This document shows, one piece after another, positions 17,824-25,699 of a stretch of DNA of 64,000 nt; the first letter of the stretch is position 1; each line of letters opens with the position of its first letter. Origin of the DNA: Harenicola maris (GTDB lineage Bacteria; Pseudomonadota; Alphaproteobacteria; Rhodobacterales; Rhodobacteraceae). A program made the translations under genes and the position numbers. A model generated the notes under the pieces. The model worked only from the letters and a program-made list of their open reading frames with translations. It did not search any database and was not told the origin of the DNA. Location: NCBI GenBank assembly GCA_018524345.1, contig JADQAZ010000003.1, forward strand, positions 716,824-780,823, read 5' to 3'.

Positions 17824-18968
17824 GCACCGCAACGCTGAACCTACCGGGCGGGGCCGTCACCCTCATGCCCGGTCCGGAAATCGCCCAAGCCGGGCCGTGG
17901 AACCGCACGGCCTATGCGGCGGCTCATGTGGTCTGTGACCCGCTGGCCGATAATGATCCGTGGATTGACGGGGTGGTCGACTGGGACCGGACGCTGGCCT
18001 TCCGCGACCACCTATGGAGCCAGGGTTTCGGCGTCGCCGAAGCAATGGACACCGCGCAGCGCGGCATGGGCCTCAGCTGGGAGACCTCTTTGGAGCTCAT
18101 CCAGAGATCGACCCGTATCGCGCAGGCCCATGGCCACTTGATCGCAAGCGGGGCAGGGACGGATCATCTGACTCCCGGCCCTGATGTGACCCTGGATGAC
18201 GTGATCCGCGCCTATGAGGAACAATGCGAAGCTGTGGAGGCGGCGGGCTCCCGCGTGATCCTCATGGCCAGCCGCGCCTTGACACAGGTGGCCAAGGGGC
18301 CGGAAGATTATGCCAAGGTCTATTCGCGCATTCTATCCGGCTTGGAACAACCGGCGATCCTGCATTGGCTGGGCGAGATGTTTGACCCCGCGCTAGAGGG
18401 CTATTGGGGCTCGAACGATCATATGGAAGCGATGGACACCGCCCTGTCCATTATCGCCGACAATGCCAGCAAAGTAGACGGGATCAAAATCAGCCTGCTG
18501 TCGGCCGAAAAGGAAATTGCCATGCGTCGCCGCCTTCCCGAAGGCGTTGTGATGTATACTGGCGATGACTTTAACTACCCCGAACTGATCGAGGGCGATG
18601 ATCAAGGCTTCTCTCATGCGCTGCTTGGGATTTTTGATCCGATCGCAGGGGCTGCGGCCCGTGCGCTGTCCCAATTGGCTGCAGGGGATACCGAAGGCTA
18701 CAATGCGAGCTTCGCCCCGACCGTTCCTTTGTCGCGTCATATCTTCAAGGCTCCAACACGGTTCTACAAAACGGGCGTTGTCTTCATGGCCTACCTGAAC
18801 GGTCACCAAGACCATTTCACGATGATCGGTGGTCAGGAAAGCACACGCTCAACGCTCCATCTCGCGCAGATCGTGCGCCTTGCTAATGACGCGGGGCTGT
18901 TCACGGATCCGGAGCGTGCCGCGCAAAGGGTGCGCCATGTCATGGCCACGCGCGGGGTGGAGGCATGA
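17820..18968 (+). CDS. DUF993 family protein (dihydrodipicolinate synthase-like TIM barrel)
   Basis: A 382-residue protein of the DUF993 family, distantly related to the DapA/aldolase class of Schiff-base enzymes. Recognised by the blocks AAHVVCDPLADNDPW, DWDRTLAFRDHLWSQG and AMDTAQRGMGLSW in the first 80 residues. Later VILMASRALTQVA and HWLGEMFDPALEGYWGS also fit. Biochemical activity of the family is not well defined; an aldolase or dehydratase on a 2-keto sugar acid is a reasonable guess. It overlaps both flanking genes by 4 bases, so all three proteins are made together and probably act in sequence. Confidence 0.85.
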   Translation: MSTATLNLPGGAVTLMPGPEIAQAGPWNRTAYAAAHVVCDPLADNDPWIDGVVDWDRTLAFRDHLWSQGFGVAEAMDTAQRGMGLSWETSLELIQRSTRIAQAHGHLIASGAGTDHLTPGPDVTLDDVIRAYEEQCEAVEAAGSRVILMASRALTQVAKGPEDYAKVYSRILSGLEQPAILHWLGEMFDPALEGYWGSNDHMEAMDTALSIIADNASKVDGIKISLLSAEKEIAMRRRLPEGVVMYTGDDFNYPELIEGDDQGFSHALLGIFDPIAGAAARALSQLAAGDTEGYNASFAPTVPLSRHIFKAPTRFYKTGVVFMAYLNGHQDHFTMIGGQESTRSTLHLAQIVRLANDAGLFTDPERAAQRVRHVMATRGVEA

Positions 18969-19792
18969 GCGGCGTAGAGCCTCACCGCCTTTCGCTCAAT
19001 ACCGCGACGGTGCGCGAGCAATGGAACCTTGCGCAATGCATCGAGGGGTGCGCGCGTCATGGCTTTGGCGGCATCGCGCCTTGGCGCGACAAGCTCCACG
19101 AAATGGGTGTCACAGACGCTGCTCGCGCAATCCGCGAGGCCGGTTTGCAGGTTTCGGGCCTTTGCCGTGGCGGCTGGTTCACCGAAAGCGGAGTTTTGGA
19201 TCAGGCCGTGATTGATGACAATCGCCGGGCCGTGGACGAGGCGGCAGAGCTGAATGCGGAATGTCTTGTGATGGTCGTGGGCGGACTGTCCAAGAACAGC
19301 CGCGATTTGCCTGCGGCTTGGTCACTTGTGGAGGAGGGGCTTGCTGAGACGCTGTCCTACGCGCGCAAGGCAGGCGTCAAAATCGCAATCGAACCCCTGC
19401 ATCCGATGTATGCTGCGGACCGTGCCTGCGTGAACACTCTGGGCCATGCCCTCGATATTTGCGACCGGCTTGGTGACGGGATCGGCTGTGCTGTCGATGT
19501 CTATCACGTATGGTGGGATCCACAGCTTGAGGCGCAATTGACCCGAGCGGGCAAGGACCGGATCATGGCGTTTCACATTTGTGACTGGCTGGTCCCAACG
19601 CGCGATCTGCTGACGGACCGCGGCATGATGGGCGACGGGGTTATCGACATCCCACGATTGCGCGGCCTTGCCGAGGCCAATGGCTTTGATGGTCTCAATG
19701 AGGTCGAGATATTCTCGGAGCTGGACTGGTGGCGCAAGGATGCTGACGTTGTGATGGAAACGATTGCGGCGCGCGGGAAGAGCCACTGCTAA
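18965..19792 (+). CDS. Sugar phosphate isomerase/epimerase-like TIM barrel (AP endonuclease 2 fold)
   Basis: A 275-residue member of the xylose isomerase-like barrel superfamily. Metal-ligand positions are visible: the glutamate in KIAIEPLHPMY, the aspartate/histidine in GCAVDVYHVWWDP, the histidine in IMAFHICDW and a final glutamate in GLNEVEIFSELD. These bind divalent metal in isomerases and epimerases such as IolE, IolI and 3-keto-sugar enzymes. Last gene of the Gfo-DUF993 operon. The pairing of Gfo/Idh and this fold is common in inositol, levoglucosan and keto-sugar pathways; the exact step here is unknown. Confidence 0.85.
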   Translation: MSGVEPHRLSLNTATVREQWNLAQCIEGCARHGFGGIAPWRDKLHEMGVTDAARAIREAGLQVSGLCRGGWFTESGVLDQAVIDDNRRAVDEAAELNAECLVMVVGGLSKNSRDLPAAWSLVEEGLAETLSYARKAGVKIAIEPLHPMYAADRACVNTLGHALDICDRLGDGIGCAVDVYHVWWDPQLEAQLTRAGKDRIMAFHICDWLVPTRDLLTDRGMMGDGVIDIPRLRGLAEANGFDGLNEVEIFSELDWWRKDADVVMETIAARGKSHC

Positions 19793-19843
19793 ACATGCCA
19801 TGAAACTGGCGGCTCGTTCCAGGTGACGCCTGTCTTGGATCAG

Positions 19844-19885
19844 AACCCATTATGGGGTAAGCAAACCGGATCGAGCCCATAATCT
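19844..19885 (+). promoter_or_regulatory. Repeated CCCAT element before the TetR-family gene
   Basis: CCCAT-T-ATGGG (19846-19856) is a perfect small inverted repeat, and a second CCCATAAT follows at 19876-19883. Both lie within 50 bases of the regulator start, where an autoregulatory operator would be expected. Similarity to the ACCTACTA-N3-GGTA elements of the upstream operons is only partial. Confidence 0.35.
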
Positions 19886-19895
19886 AGAAGGCGTC

Positions 19896-20552
19896 ATGCC
19901 AGAAAAACGAAAACCCATCCGCCGCGACAAGAAGCGCAACCCTGAAGTCACCCGCGCAGCGATTCTGCAAGCTGCTCTGGAAGAGTTCGGAGAGGTAGGC
20001 CATTCCGGCGCCCGCGTGGATCGGATCGCCGAAAGGGCGGGCGTGAGCAAGCCGATGATCTACGATTATTTCGGCGACAAGGATGGAATCTATACTGCCG
20101 CTCTGCGTGAGGCCTATGTGCAAATCCGCGCCGGAGAAGAGGAGCTGGAGCTGGACCTGCTCGACCCGGAAGCCGCCATCCGAGCCTTGCTGCGATTCAC
20201 CATGGATCATTTCTGGCGCAAGCCTTGGTTCATCAGGATGTTGAACACCGAAAACCTTCTGGGCGGCGATACCATCCGCAAGCTGGACGATGCCGCGGAT
20301 ATCCAATCGGTGCTGTTTACGCGGCTTGAGGCCGTGTTGGATCAGGGGGTTTCGACGAAGGTGTTCCGTTCGGATATCGACCCGGTACAGCTCTACCTTT
20401 TTATCGCCTCGGTCTGCTACTTCCCGATCTCAAACATGCACACTCTGCGGGTCGTGTTCCAAATCCCGATTACCGGCGAATGGCTGGAACAGCACGCTGA
20501 CCGTGCCAGTGACATGATTGTTGGCTATCTCAAGGCTCCGCCGAAAGCTTGA
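19896..20552 (+). CDS. TetR/AcrR-family transcriptional regulator
   Basis: A 218-residue one-component regulator. The N-terminal DNA-binding helix-turn-helix spans about residues 17-62, with TRAAILQAALEEFGEVG, GARVDRIAERAGVSKPMIYDYFGDKDGIY being the standard arrangement of helices (quoted in two parts). The C-terminal ligand domain is of the AefR/NalC-like group. GAAGG precedes the start. It follows the Gfo-DUF993 operon by 103 bases on the same strand, so it is the leading candidate to bind the shared operator at 12059 and 16619, with a pathway intermediate as ligand. That link is inference. Confidence 0.85.
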   Translation: MPEKRKPIRRDKKRNPEVTRAAILQAALEEFGEVGHSGARVDRIAERAGVSKPMIYDYFGDKDGIYTAALREAYVQIRAGEEELELDLLDPEAAIRALLRFTMDHFWRKPWFIRMLNTENLLGGDTIRKLDDAADIQSVLFTRLEAVLDQGVSTKVFRSDIDPVQLYLFIASVCYFPISNMHTLRVVFQIPITGEWLEQHADRASDMIVGYLKAPPKA

Positions 20553-20603
20553 GGCATTGCCACATTGAAATGTGACGCAGGATGCCCTTAACCCCATGCC
20601 ATT

Positions 20604-20621
20604 GAATGCCGGGGGGCATTC
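20604..20621 (+). terminator. Hairpin downstream of the TetR gene
   Basis: GAATGCC (20604-20610) and GGCATTC (20615-20621) form a perfect 7-base stem with a GGGG loop, 52 bases after the regulator stop. There is no T-run, so it would be a weak or Rho-assisted end. Confidence 0.35.
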
Positions 20622-20639
20622 GAGCAATCCCCAATGCCC

Positions 20640-21092
20640 CCTAACCATTTCGAAGGTACGCCGCACGGCAAACGCCTTCGCTTTCGCGCCAGCAAAAGAG
20701 GCCAGATCGCACATATTCCCGCTTCATCAGCCTTTTAGAAACTGATCGCTGATACACCGGAAGGCCAAGAGGTACTTTTGGTGTCCGAGCTTGGCAGACC
20801 TCTGAGCGCACGTTGGGCGTCGAACCAGATCACCAAGTGGCGGCGAGAAGCGCAGATACCCTCGTCGATTGATGGACGTGAGAATACGTTGTTCGATACG
20901 CGAGGGACGGCCGCGACCAGATTGCTCAATACGGATCTTTCGTTGCGCCAGATCGCGGTGCTGATCGGGTGGTTTGTTCCCTACGCGGTGCAGGTTATCG
21001 AGCATTATGCGCAGCTTAGCTCGAACGAAAGCGATGCAGTTTTGCGCAAACTCAATCGAGCAAAATCACTGGCGCAAGACACAAAAATGTAA
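20640..21092 (+). pseudogene. Tyrosine recombinase (phage-type integrase) remnant with internal stop
   Basis: Reading codons from about 20640 gives integrase-like sequence (GKRLRFRASKRGQIAHIPAS). It hits a TAG at 20736-20738 and resumes in the same frame as KLIADTPEGQEVLLVSELGR through to the stop at 21092. The downstream part has the C-terminal box (DTRGTAATRLL, then IAVLIGW, then VIEHYA). The box-II histidine is replaced by phenylalanine, and the N-terminal domain is absent. So it is a dead fragment and not a short gene starting at 20778. It ends 58 bases before the left copy of the tRNA-Cys repeat, just outside the island. Confidence 0.75.
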
Positions 21093-21150
21093 ACACCCAT
21101 GCAAACGCGGGGCCTCAAACACGGTTAGGAGTGATGTCAGTGATTGTTAG

Positions 21151-21198
21151 TAAATGGAGGCGAGTACCGGAATCGAACCGGTGTACACGGATTTGCAA
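21151..21198. repeat. Left attachment repeat (copy of tRNA-Cys 3' half)
   Basis: Forty-eight bases identical to 30405-30452. They start 4 bases outside the CCA-encoding end (TAAATGG) and stop in the anticodon loop. The 5' half of a tRNA is missing beyond 21198, so this is not a functional tRNA gene but the attachment scar at the island's far end. Confidence 0.9.
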
Positions 21199-21337
21199 AC
21201 CAGAAAGATAAGAAGCATAAACAACGGCTTAGTGGTGCAAAACACCTTCTGACAAAAAGTGAACAAAAAGCGAAAGTTTCAACGCTGTTTGCGAGCCAGA
21301 ATGTTCACAAAATCGTTTCTAGCCTTGGGATGATGCG

Positions 21338-22201
21338 ATGAGTTGGGCGGTTGCAAACGAATGCGCTGAGCGTCGCTTTGGCAGTGCCGCGCGCAAACAG
21401 ATCATCATGTTCTTGGCGGATAAGGCGAGCGATGATGGCTCAGGTATCTGGTGCTCCAAGGGGACGATCCAGCGCCACACTGAACTCAGCGAGAGCACGG
21501 TCAAGCGCACAATCATCGACTTCCTGCGCGAAGGCATTTTGATCGAGACAGGGCGGCGGCACTGCAAGAATGGCTACACCGTCATTTACCGCATTGTTCT
21601 GGAGCGGGTGGCCGCGCTCGAACCCACGGCCGAGCCCGACATTGACACGGGGGTCACTGTGAACCCCGTCCAGCCTGAACCCGGTACGGGGTCCACGGTG
21701 AACGGGGTACGGGGTTCACGGTGGACCCCAAACCATCCTAAAACCATCCATAAACCACCTACGCGCAGGCGCGAGGCGGAGGAAGAGGTTGAAGATCTTG
21801 AATCTGAGAAGATCTTGGCGGCCTATCCCGAGGACAGGATCCGAGATAGGCGGACCACTCTGCGCCTGATCGCAGCGGCTGTGAAAGCCTGGGTGAAGCC
21901 CGATGACTTGCAGCAGGCGGTCAAAGCCTATGCGAAGGAAAGCGAGGGCTACACACGTAGCAAGGTCTGTTTCTCGGACAATTGGTTCAAGATGCGCCGA
22001 TGGGAGAAGGGGCTTGCCCAGATACAGGCGGACCGGGAGAAGGCGCGAGAGGCCGAAGCCAAAGGTCGCGCTAGCCTCGCCGAGTGGATCCGTGAACGCC
22101 ACCCTCTTTGCCGCCACATTACAAACCGGCAGATTGAGGGCTTGATCTCGTCAAAGCTGGTGACGCCCGAGCAGGTGCGCGCTGCGGGGCTGCAGGCATA
22201 A
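21338..22201 (+). CDS. Winged-helix protein, probably replication-initiator-like (island gene)
   Basis: A 287-residue protein. The first 90 residues form a helix-turn-helix domain: SAARKQIIMFLADKASDDG, then WCSKGTIQRHTELSESTVKR and the FLREGILIETG wing. This layout is seen in phage O-like and plasmid replication proteins and in many uncharacterised alphaproteobacterial mobile-element proteins. A proline-rich linker with repeated TVN/GTG motifs (about 105-150) joins a charged helical C-terminus. It is the first gene inside the left attachment repeat. A role in replication or regulation of the element is inferred; no catalytic motif is visible. Confidence 0.55.
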   Translation: MSWAVANECAERRFGSAARKQIIMFLADKASDDGSGIWCSKGTIQRHTELSESTVKRTIIDFLREGILIETGRRHCKNGYTVIYRIVLERVAALEPTAEPDIDTGVTVNPVQPEPGTGSTVNGVRGSRWTPNHPKTIHKPPTRRREAEEEVEDLESEKILAAYPEDRIRDRRTTLRLIAAAVKAWVKPDDLQQAVKAYAKESEGYTRSKVCFSDNWFKMRRWEKGLAQIQADREKAREAEAKGRASLAEWIRERHPLCRHITNRQIEGLISSKLVTPEQVRAAGLQA

Positions 22202-22215
22202 GTGCGGCTCGATTG

Positions 22216-22285
22216 TTACGTCATGGCGTAAAAAGTAGATATTTACGTTGCGGCGTAATTTGTTTTAATTTACGCTGTGCCGTAA
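22216..22285 (+). promoter_or_regulatory. Three phased palindromic operators upstream of hipBA
   Basis: Three copies of a 16-base palindrome, TTACG-N6-CGTAA, begin at 22216, 22243 and 22270, exactly 27 bases apart. The five-base arms are perfect in every copy, and only the N6 centre varies (TCATGG, TTGCGG, CTGTGC). The last ends 13 bases before the hipB start and next to its AAGGAG ribosome-binding site. HipB-family antitoxins repress their own operon by binding short palindromes, so this is very probably the autoregulatory operator array. Confidence 0.85.
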
Positions 22286-22298
22286 AAGGAGCCACATC

Positions 22299-22544
22299 AT
22301 GGACCTCACAGCACGAACGGCCGAGCAAATCGGCGAGGCACTCCGTAGGACGCGCAAAGCGCGCGGCTGGACCCAAAGCGACATCAGCGCGCGCACGAAT
22401 TTGCGCGTCGCGACGATTTCGTCGCTCGAGAATGGCGACGCGGGAACCAAGCTCGCCACAGTGCTCGCTGTTATGGCGGCACTTGGGCTTGAGTTCCGAT
22501 TGGTGGAACGCGGTGGCTCGCTTGAGATTGAGGATATCTTCTGA
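22299..22544 (+). CDS. hipB: HipB-like antitoxin, XRE-family DNA-binding protein
   Basis: An 81-residue XRE-type protein with one helix-turn-helix at about residues 14-60 (RTRKARGWTQSDISARTNL, VATISSLENGDAG). It should bind and neutralise the HipA kinase encoded next and repress the operon through the three TTACG-N6-CGTAA palindromes just upstream. Its stop codon shares one base with the hipA start (TGATG), giving tightly coupled translation, as expected for an antitoxin made first. AAGGAG lies about 9 bases ahead of the ATG. Typical length for short HipB proteins. Confidence 0.88.
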   Translation: MDLTARTAEQIGEALRRTRKARGWTQSDISARTNLRVATISSLENGDAGTKLATVLAVMAALGLEFRLVERGGSLEIEDIF

Positions 22545-23836
22545 TGGCCAAACACGGGCGTAGCGGCACGATGCAAGTGCTTCTGAACGGACGGTTGGTG
22601 GGGGCATTGCGTCTCGCAGGCTCAGGAGCGATCAGCTTTACATATGATCCGGACTGGTTGGCGTGGGAGCACGCCATGCCCATCTCGCGGTCCCTGCCTT
22701 TGCGCGAAGAGGCGCACCAAGGTGGCCCTGTCATTGCCTACCTGGAAAACTTGCTGCCGGACAATCAGGCGATACGTGAACGCGTTGCCGCTCGTGTGCG
22801 TGCTGGCGGTACGGACGCATGGCACATGCTGGAGAAGATCGGGCGCGATTGCGTGGGAGCCTTGCAGTTCGTCTCGAGTGAGGTCCCCGAGGTTGGCCCA
22901 CTCGAGGGAGAGCCCGTATCTGAGGCGCAGATTGCGGATATGCTGCGCAACCTCGCGAGCGCTCCGCTCGGCCTGGATGAGGAAGACGACTTTCGCATTT
23001 CTATCGCAGGGGCGCAGGAGAAAACAGCGCTGCTGCGCCATGAAGGCATGTGGATCCGTCCATCGGGACTTACCCCCACAACCCATATCCTCAAGACGCA
23101 ACTTGGCGTTCTGCCTGCAGGGATCGATTTGTCTGACAGTGTTGAGAACGAATTTTTCTGCATGAGCTTTTGCCGTGCCATGGGCATGGATGTCGCGGAG
23201 GTCGAGATTGCCGACTTTGAAGACGTGCGGAGCCTTGTCGTGACGCGGTTTGATCGGCGCTGGACCAAGGATGGCCGCTTGATCCGCCTCCCGCAGGAAG
23301 ACTTTTGCCAGGCGCTCACAGTTCCACCCAGCCAGAAATACCAAATGGATGGCGGGCCGGGGATCACTGAAGGGATCGGAATGTTGACTGGTAGTGATGA
23401 CCCTGAAGCAGATCAGCGTGCCTTCTTCCGCGCGCAGGTGCTGTTTTGGCTTTTGGGAGCGACGGACGGGCACGCCAAGAACTTCAGCATTGCATTGCGC
23501 CCCGGCGGGTTCCGCATGACCCCGCTTTATGATGTGCTGAGTGCCCAAAAAGCGGTGGATGACGGTCAAATTCGCCAGAACCGGATGCGCCTCGCGATGG
23601 CTGTCGACGGACACTACCGGATCAACGAGGTCGTGCCGCGCCATTTCCTGCAGGCTGCGAAGGCCGCAGGTTTTGGTGTGGCACTGGCAAAAGAGGATTT
23701 GTCCGACATCGCGACGGAGCTTGAACCCGCCTTGGACAAGACACTTGCAGACTTGCCGGATGGGTTCCCGCAGCCATTGGCCGATGCCATTGTTGCTGGC
23801 GCACGACGTCGCGCAGCTGCCTTTGATGCCGTATGA
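22544..23836 (+). CDS. hipA: HipA-like serine/threonine-protein kinase toxin
   Basis: A 430-residue HipA-family toxin. In the studied E. coli member, HipA phosphorylates glutamyl-tRNA synthetase and halts growth. The N-terminal subdomain covers about residues 1-105. It is followed by ISIAGAQEKTALL, the glycine-rich ATP loop region, and THILKTQLG, where the lysine contacts ATP. The catalytic loop is GATDGHAKNFSI near residue 307, with D and N in place. The metal-binding region is RMTPLYDVLS. All kinase elements look intact, so the toxin should be active. Its cellular target here is unknown. Paired with hipB on the island, it probably stabilises the element. Confidence 0.9.
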   Translation: MAKHGRSGTMQVLLNGRLVGALRLAGSGAISFTYDPDWLAWEHAMPISRSLPLREEAHQGGPVIAYLENLLPDNQAIRERVAARVRAGGTDAWHMLEKIGRDCVGALQFVSSEVPEVGPLEGEPVSEAQIADMLRNLASAPLGLDEEDDFRISIAGAQEKTALLRHEGMWIRPSGLTPTTHILKTQLGVLPAGIDLSDSVENEFFCMSFCRAMGMDVAEVEIADFEDVRSLVVTRFDRRWTKDGRLIRLPQEDFCQALTVPPSQKYQMDGGPGITEGIGMLTGSDDPEADQRAFFRAQVLFWLLGATDGHAKNFSIALRPGGFRMTPLYDVLSAQKAVDDGQIRQNRMRLAMAVDGHYRINEVVPRHFLQAAKAAGFGVALAKEDLSDIATELEPALDKTLADLPDGFPQPLADAIVAGARRRAAAFDAV

Positions 23837-24347
23837 TCCGCAGATCATATTTCCGTATTATGGTCAGTAGATCATATTGAGCGGCAGGCGTGCCTTCGTG
23901 AAGTAACAAGTCTGTAGGGCCGGTGTACGCCGCGATTGTGAGATCGCAGGGGCCCTATTCTATTGATGCATCGGGTTTTTCATATTTGTGGGCGCCAAGG
24001 CGGACCTTTAGGTCGATTGCAGCGAATGCCGGGAAAGAGCCCATTGTGTGAATTCGGTTTTCCTGCTGCGAGCGCGCGCAGCACGGAAAATGCCGCATCT
24101 GCTCGAATCTGAATGTCGCGTGGCGGACAAGAGACCGGACATTTAAAAATTTTGCAAGGACCACTTCACCAAGCCGAATTTAGTGAAATTCGCAGCATCC
24201 GATAAAATGGGCTGGTTGCGGCCCAATACACCTGTAGAGATACTACGAATAGAGCCTTCGGATAACGGCCATTCAATCCGATGCTAAGCTCTCGGCGTTA
24301 GCGCGGTGCTGATGTCTGGGTATGGAGGGCGGATCGGAGGGCAAATC
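23837..24347. other. Non-coding spacer between hipA and the recombinase
   Basis: About 510 bases with no supported gene. A 69-codon leftward reading frame at 23955-24164 has no start signal and is judged non-coding. Two copies of GATCATATT lie close after the hipA stop. The block at about 24000-24150 looks like intergenic repeat-type sequence, but this could not be tested here. Confidence 0.4.
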
Positions 24348-24980
24348 ATGCCTCGAGTCCAACTTCCCACCGTCACCCCAAAACGCCGAGCTTGGAACAA
24401 GGGTCGGATCATCGGACAGAAACGACCGCCATCGCCAAAACAGGTTTGGGCCATCCGTGCACGGCTCGAAATTGCAGGCTATCTTCGCGACCTTGCGCTG
24501 TTCAACGTTGCCATCGATAGCAAGCTGCGCGGCTGTGATCTGGTCAAACTCGCCGTGACCGGCTTGGTCAAGGATGATCGCGTGCGCGAACGAGTTTCGG
24601 TCATCCAGAGCAAAACCAAGAGACCGGTTCAGTTTGAACTGACGGAAAACACCCGCGAAACCGTCATTGCGTGGGTTACATCACCCGAAATGATTGGCTG
24701 CCGCTTTATGTTCCCGAGCCGTTTCCACGATCGGCCCCATATCTCGACGCGACAATACGGTCGACTTGTTCGTGATTGGGTGACAGCGATCGGATTGGAG
24801 CCCGGTGGCTATGGTACTCATTCACTTCGTCGGACCAAAGCTGCAGAAATCTACCGCAAAACAGGCAACCTCCGCGCGGTGCAACTCCTGCTTGGCCATA
24901 CAAAGATTGATAGCACGGTATGCTACCTCGGCGTTGAACTAGAAGATGCTCTAAGTATTGCAGAGCGTATCGACATCTAA
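24348..24980 (+). CDS. Short tyrosine recombinase/integrase of the island
   Basis: From the ATG at 24348 (GGAGGG about 6 bases upstream) the protein is 210 residues. An ATG at 24306 adds an unlikely leader. All active-site residues are present: R61 (SKLRGCDL), H158 and R161 (GTHSLRRTKAA), H184 (LLLGHTKI) and the nucleophile Y193 (TVCYLG). Short FimB/FimE-sized recombinases with this sequence type act on tRNA sites or invertible elements. It lies mid-island, not beside either repeat. It may excise this element, or it may belong to an inner module. Confidence 0.85.
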   Translation: MPRVQLPTVTPKRRAWNKGRIIGQKRPPSPKQVWAIRARLEIAGYLRDLALFNVAIDSKLRGCDLVKLAVTGLVKDDRVRERVSVIQSKTKRPVQFELTENTRETVIAWVTSPEMIGCRFMFPSRFHDRPHISTRQYGRLVRDWVTAIGLEPGGYGTHSLRRTKAAEIYRKTGNLRAVQLLLGHTKIDSTVCYLGVELEDALSIAERIDI

Positions 24981-25387
24981 ACGATGTTGGCGGACGGCAC
25001 TTGCCGTTCGCCAATTTGGAAGAGGCCTACGACAATGTAGCGGTGAAAACGAAGTGAGCGCCCTCTCTACCAACCTTCTGTGACGCAACAGATGTCAGCT
25101 TCTGAACGGGCGAATCGAGAAAATGACATAACTGGAGAAGGTTCTTCCGATGCACACGCTAGAGGTTTACCAACGTTGACTTCTTTAAGGGCATGGGTGG
25201 TCTGAGAAATGGAGCCGGAATCACCAACCTTGTATTTCCGACGCTAAGAGACTACGTAAAAGATACGAAAGTTGCGGTTCTCTCCGGCATAGGCGCATCA
25301 GCCTGCCAGAGCGGATCACAATCATCCATCATAAAAATTCAGCTGTCACGTCCTGTAACAGGGATCTGATGTTTGGGGAGGTTGCCG
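24981..25387. other. Non-coding spacer after the recombinase
   Basis: About 400 bases of lower-GC sequence with no supported gene on either strand and no recognised RNA or terminator. The ribosome-binding site of the next gene (GGGGAGG, about 25375-25381) is at its right end. Confidence 0.45.
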
Positions 25388-25699
25388 ATGTCATCGCGCA
25401 CGACCACATCATTTGTGACATTCCTTTATCCGTTCGTGGTCGCTGGATACACGGATGAATTGCCTGCGGGCGAGTATCAAATTTTGGCGGACGACGACGT
25501 CATGCTGAGCAACAGCTTTGCGGCATACCGACGGACTGCGACTTTTCTATTGATCAATTTGCACGCAGGAAAGTCAGAGCTGCGCGCAGTGGATCACCGA
25601 GACCTGGAGTTGGCTCTGGCACAGGATCAGGCCAACGCGAACAAACACGAAATCAAAAATAGTGCGGCGGCGCTTTCTCCGTCAGAGGATCAAAAATGA
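25388..25699 (+). CDS. Small conserved-looking hypothetical protein
   Basis: A 103-residue protein from the ATG at 25388, which has GGGGAGG six bases upstream. It starts MSSRTTTSFVTFLYPFVVAG and continues with an ELPAGEYQILADDDVM stretch and an AAYRRTATFLLINL stretch. This resembles a family of short alphaproteobacterial hypotheticals of the pattern FxxPFxxxG...PAGxY, whose role I do not know. It contains no signal peptide or clear membrane span. Its end overlaps the next gene by 4 bases, so the two products are probably partners. Confidence 0.6.
   Translation: MSSRTTTSFVTFLYPFVVAGYTDELPAGEYQILADDDVMLSNSFAAYRRTATFLLINLHAGKSELRAVDHRDLELALAQDQANANKHEIKNSAAALSPSEDQK

Noticed and set aside
20778..21092. 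A complete 104-residue integrase gene
   Set aside because: The same frame continues upstream beyond a TAG with integrase-like sequence, and the catalytic histidine is missing, so it is a remnant.
21151..21210. A second tRNA-Cys gene
   Set aside because: Only the 3' half matches; the sequence after 21198 does not form the D arm or acceptor stem. It is an attachment-site copy.
21144..21341. A small gene across the left attachment repeat
   Set aside because: Its translation is simply the tRNA repeat read in frame plus lysine-rich filler; no ribosome-binding site.
22201..22298. A CRISPR-like or iteron array
   Set aside because: Only three units, each a palindrome with different centre, directly before an XRE antitoxin. 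An operator array fits better than a CRISPR or a replication origin.
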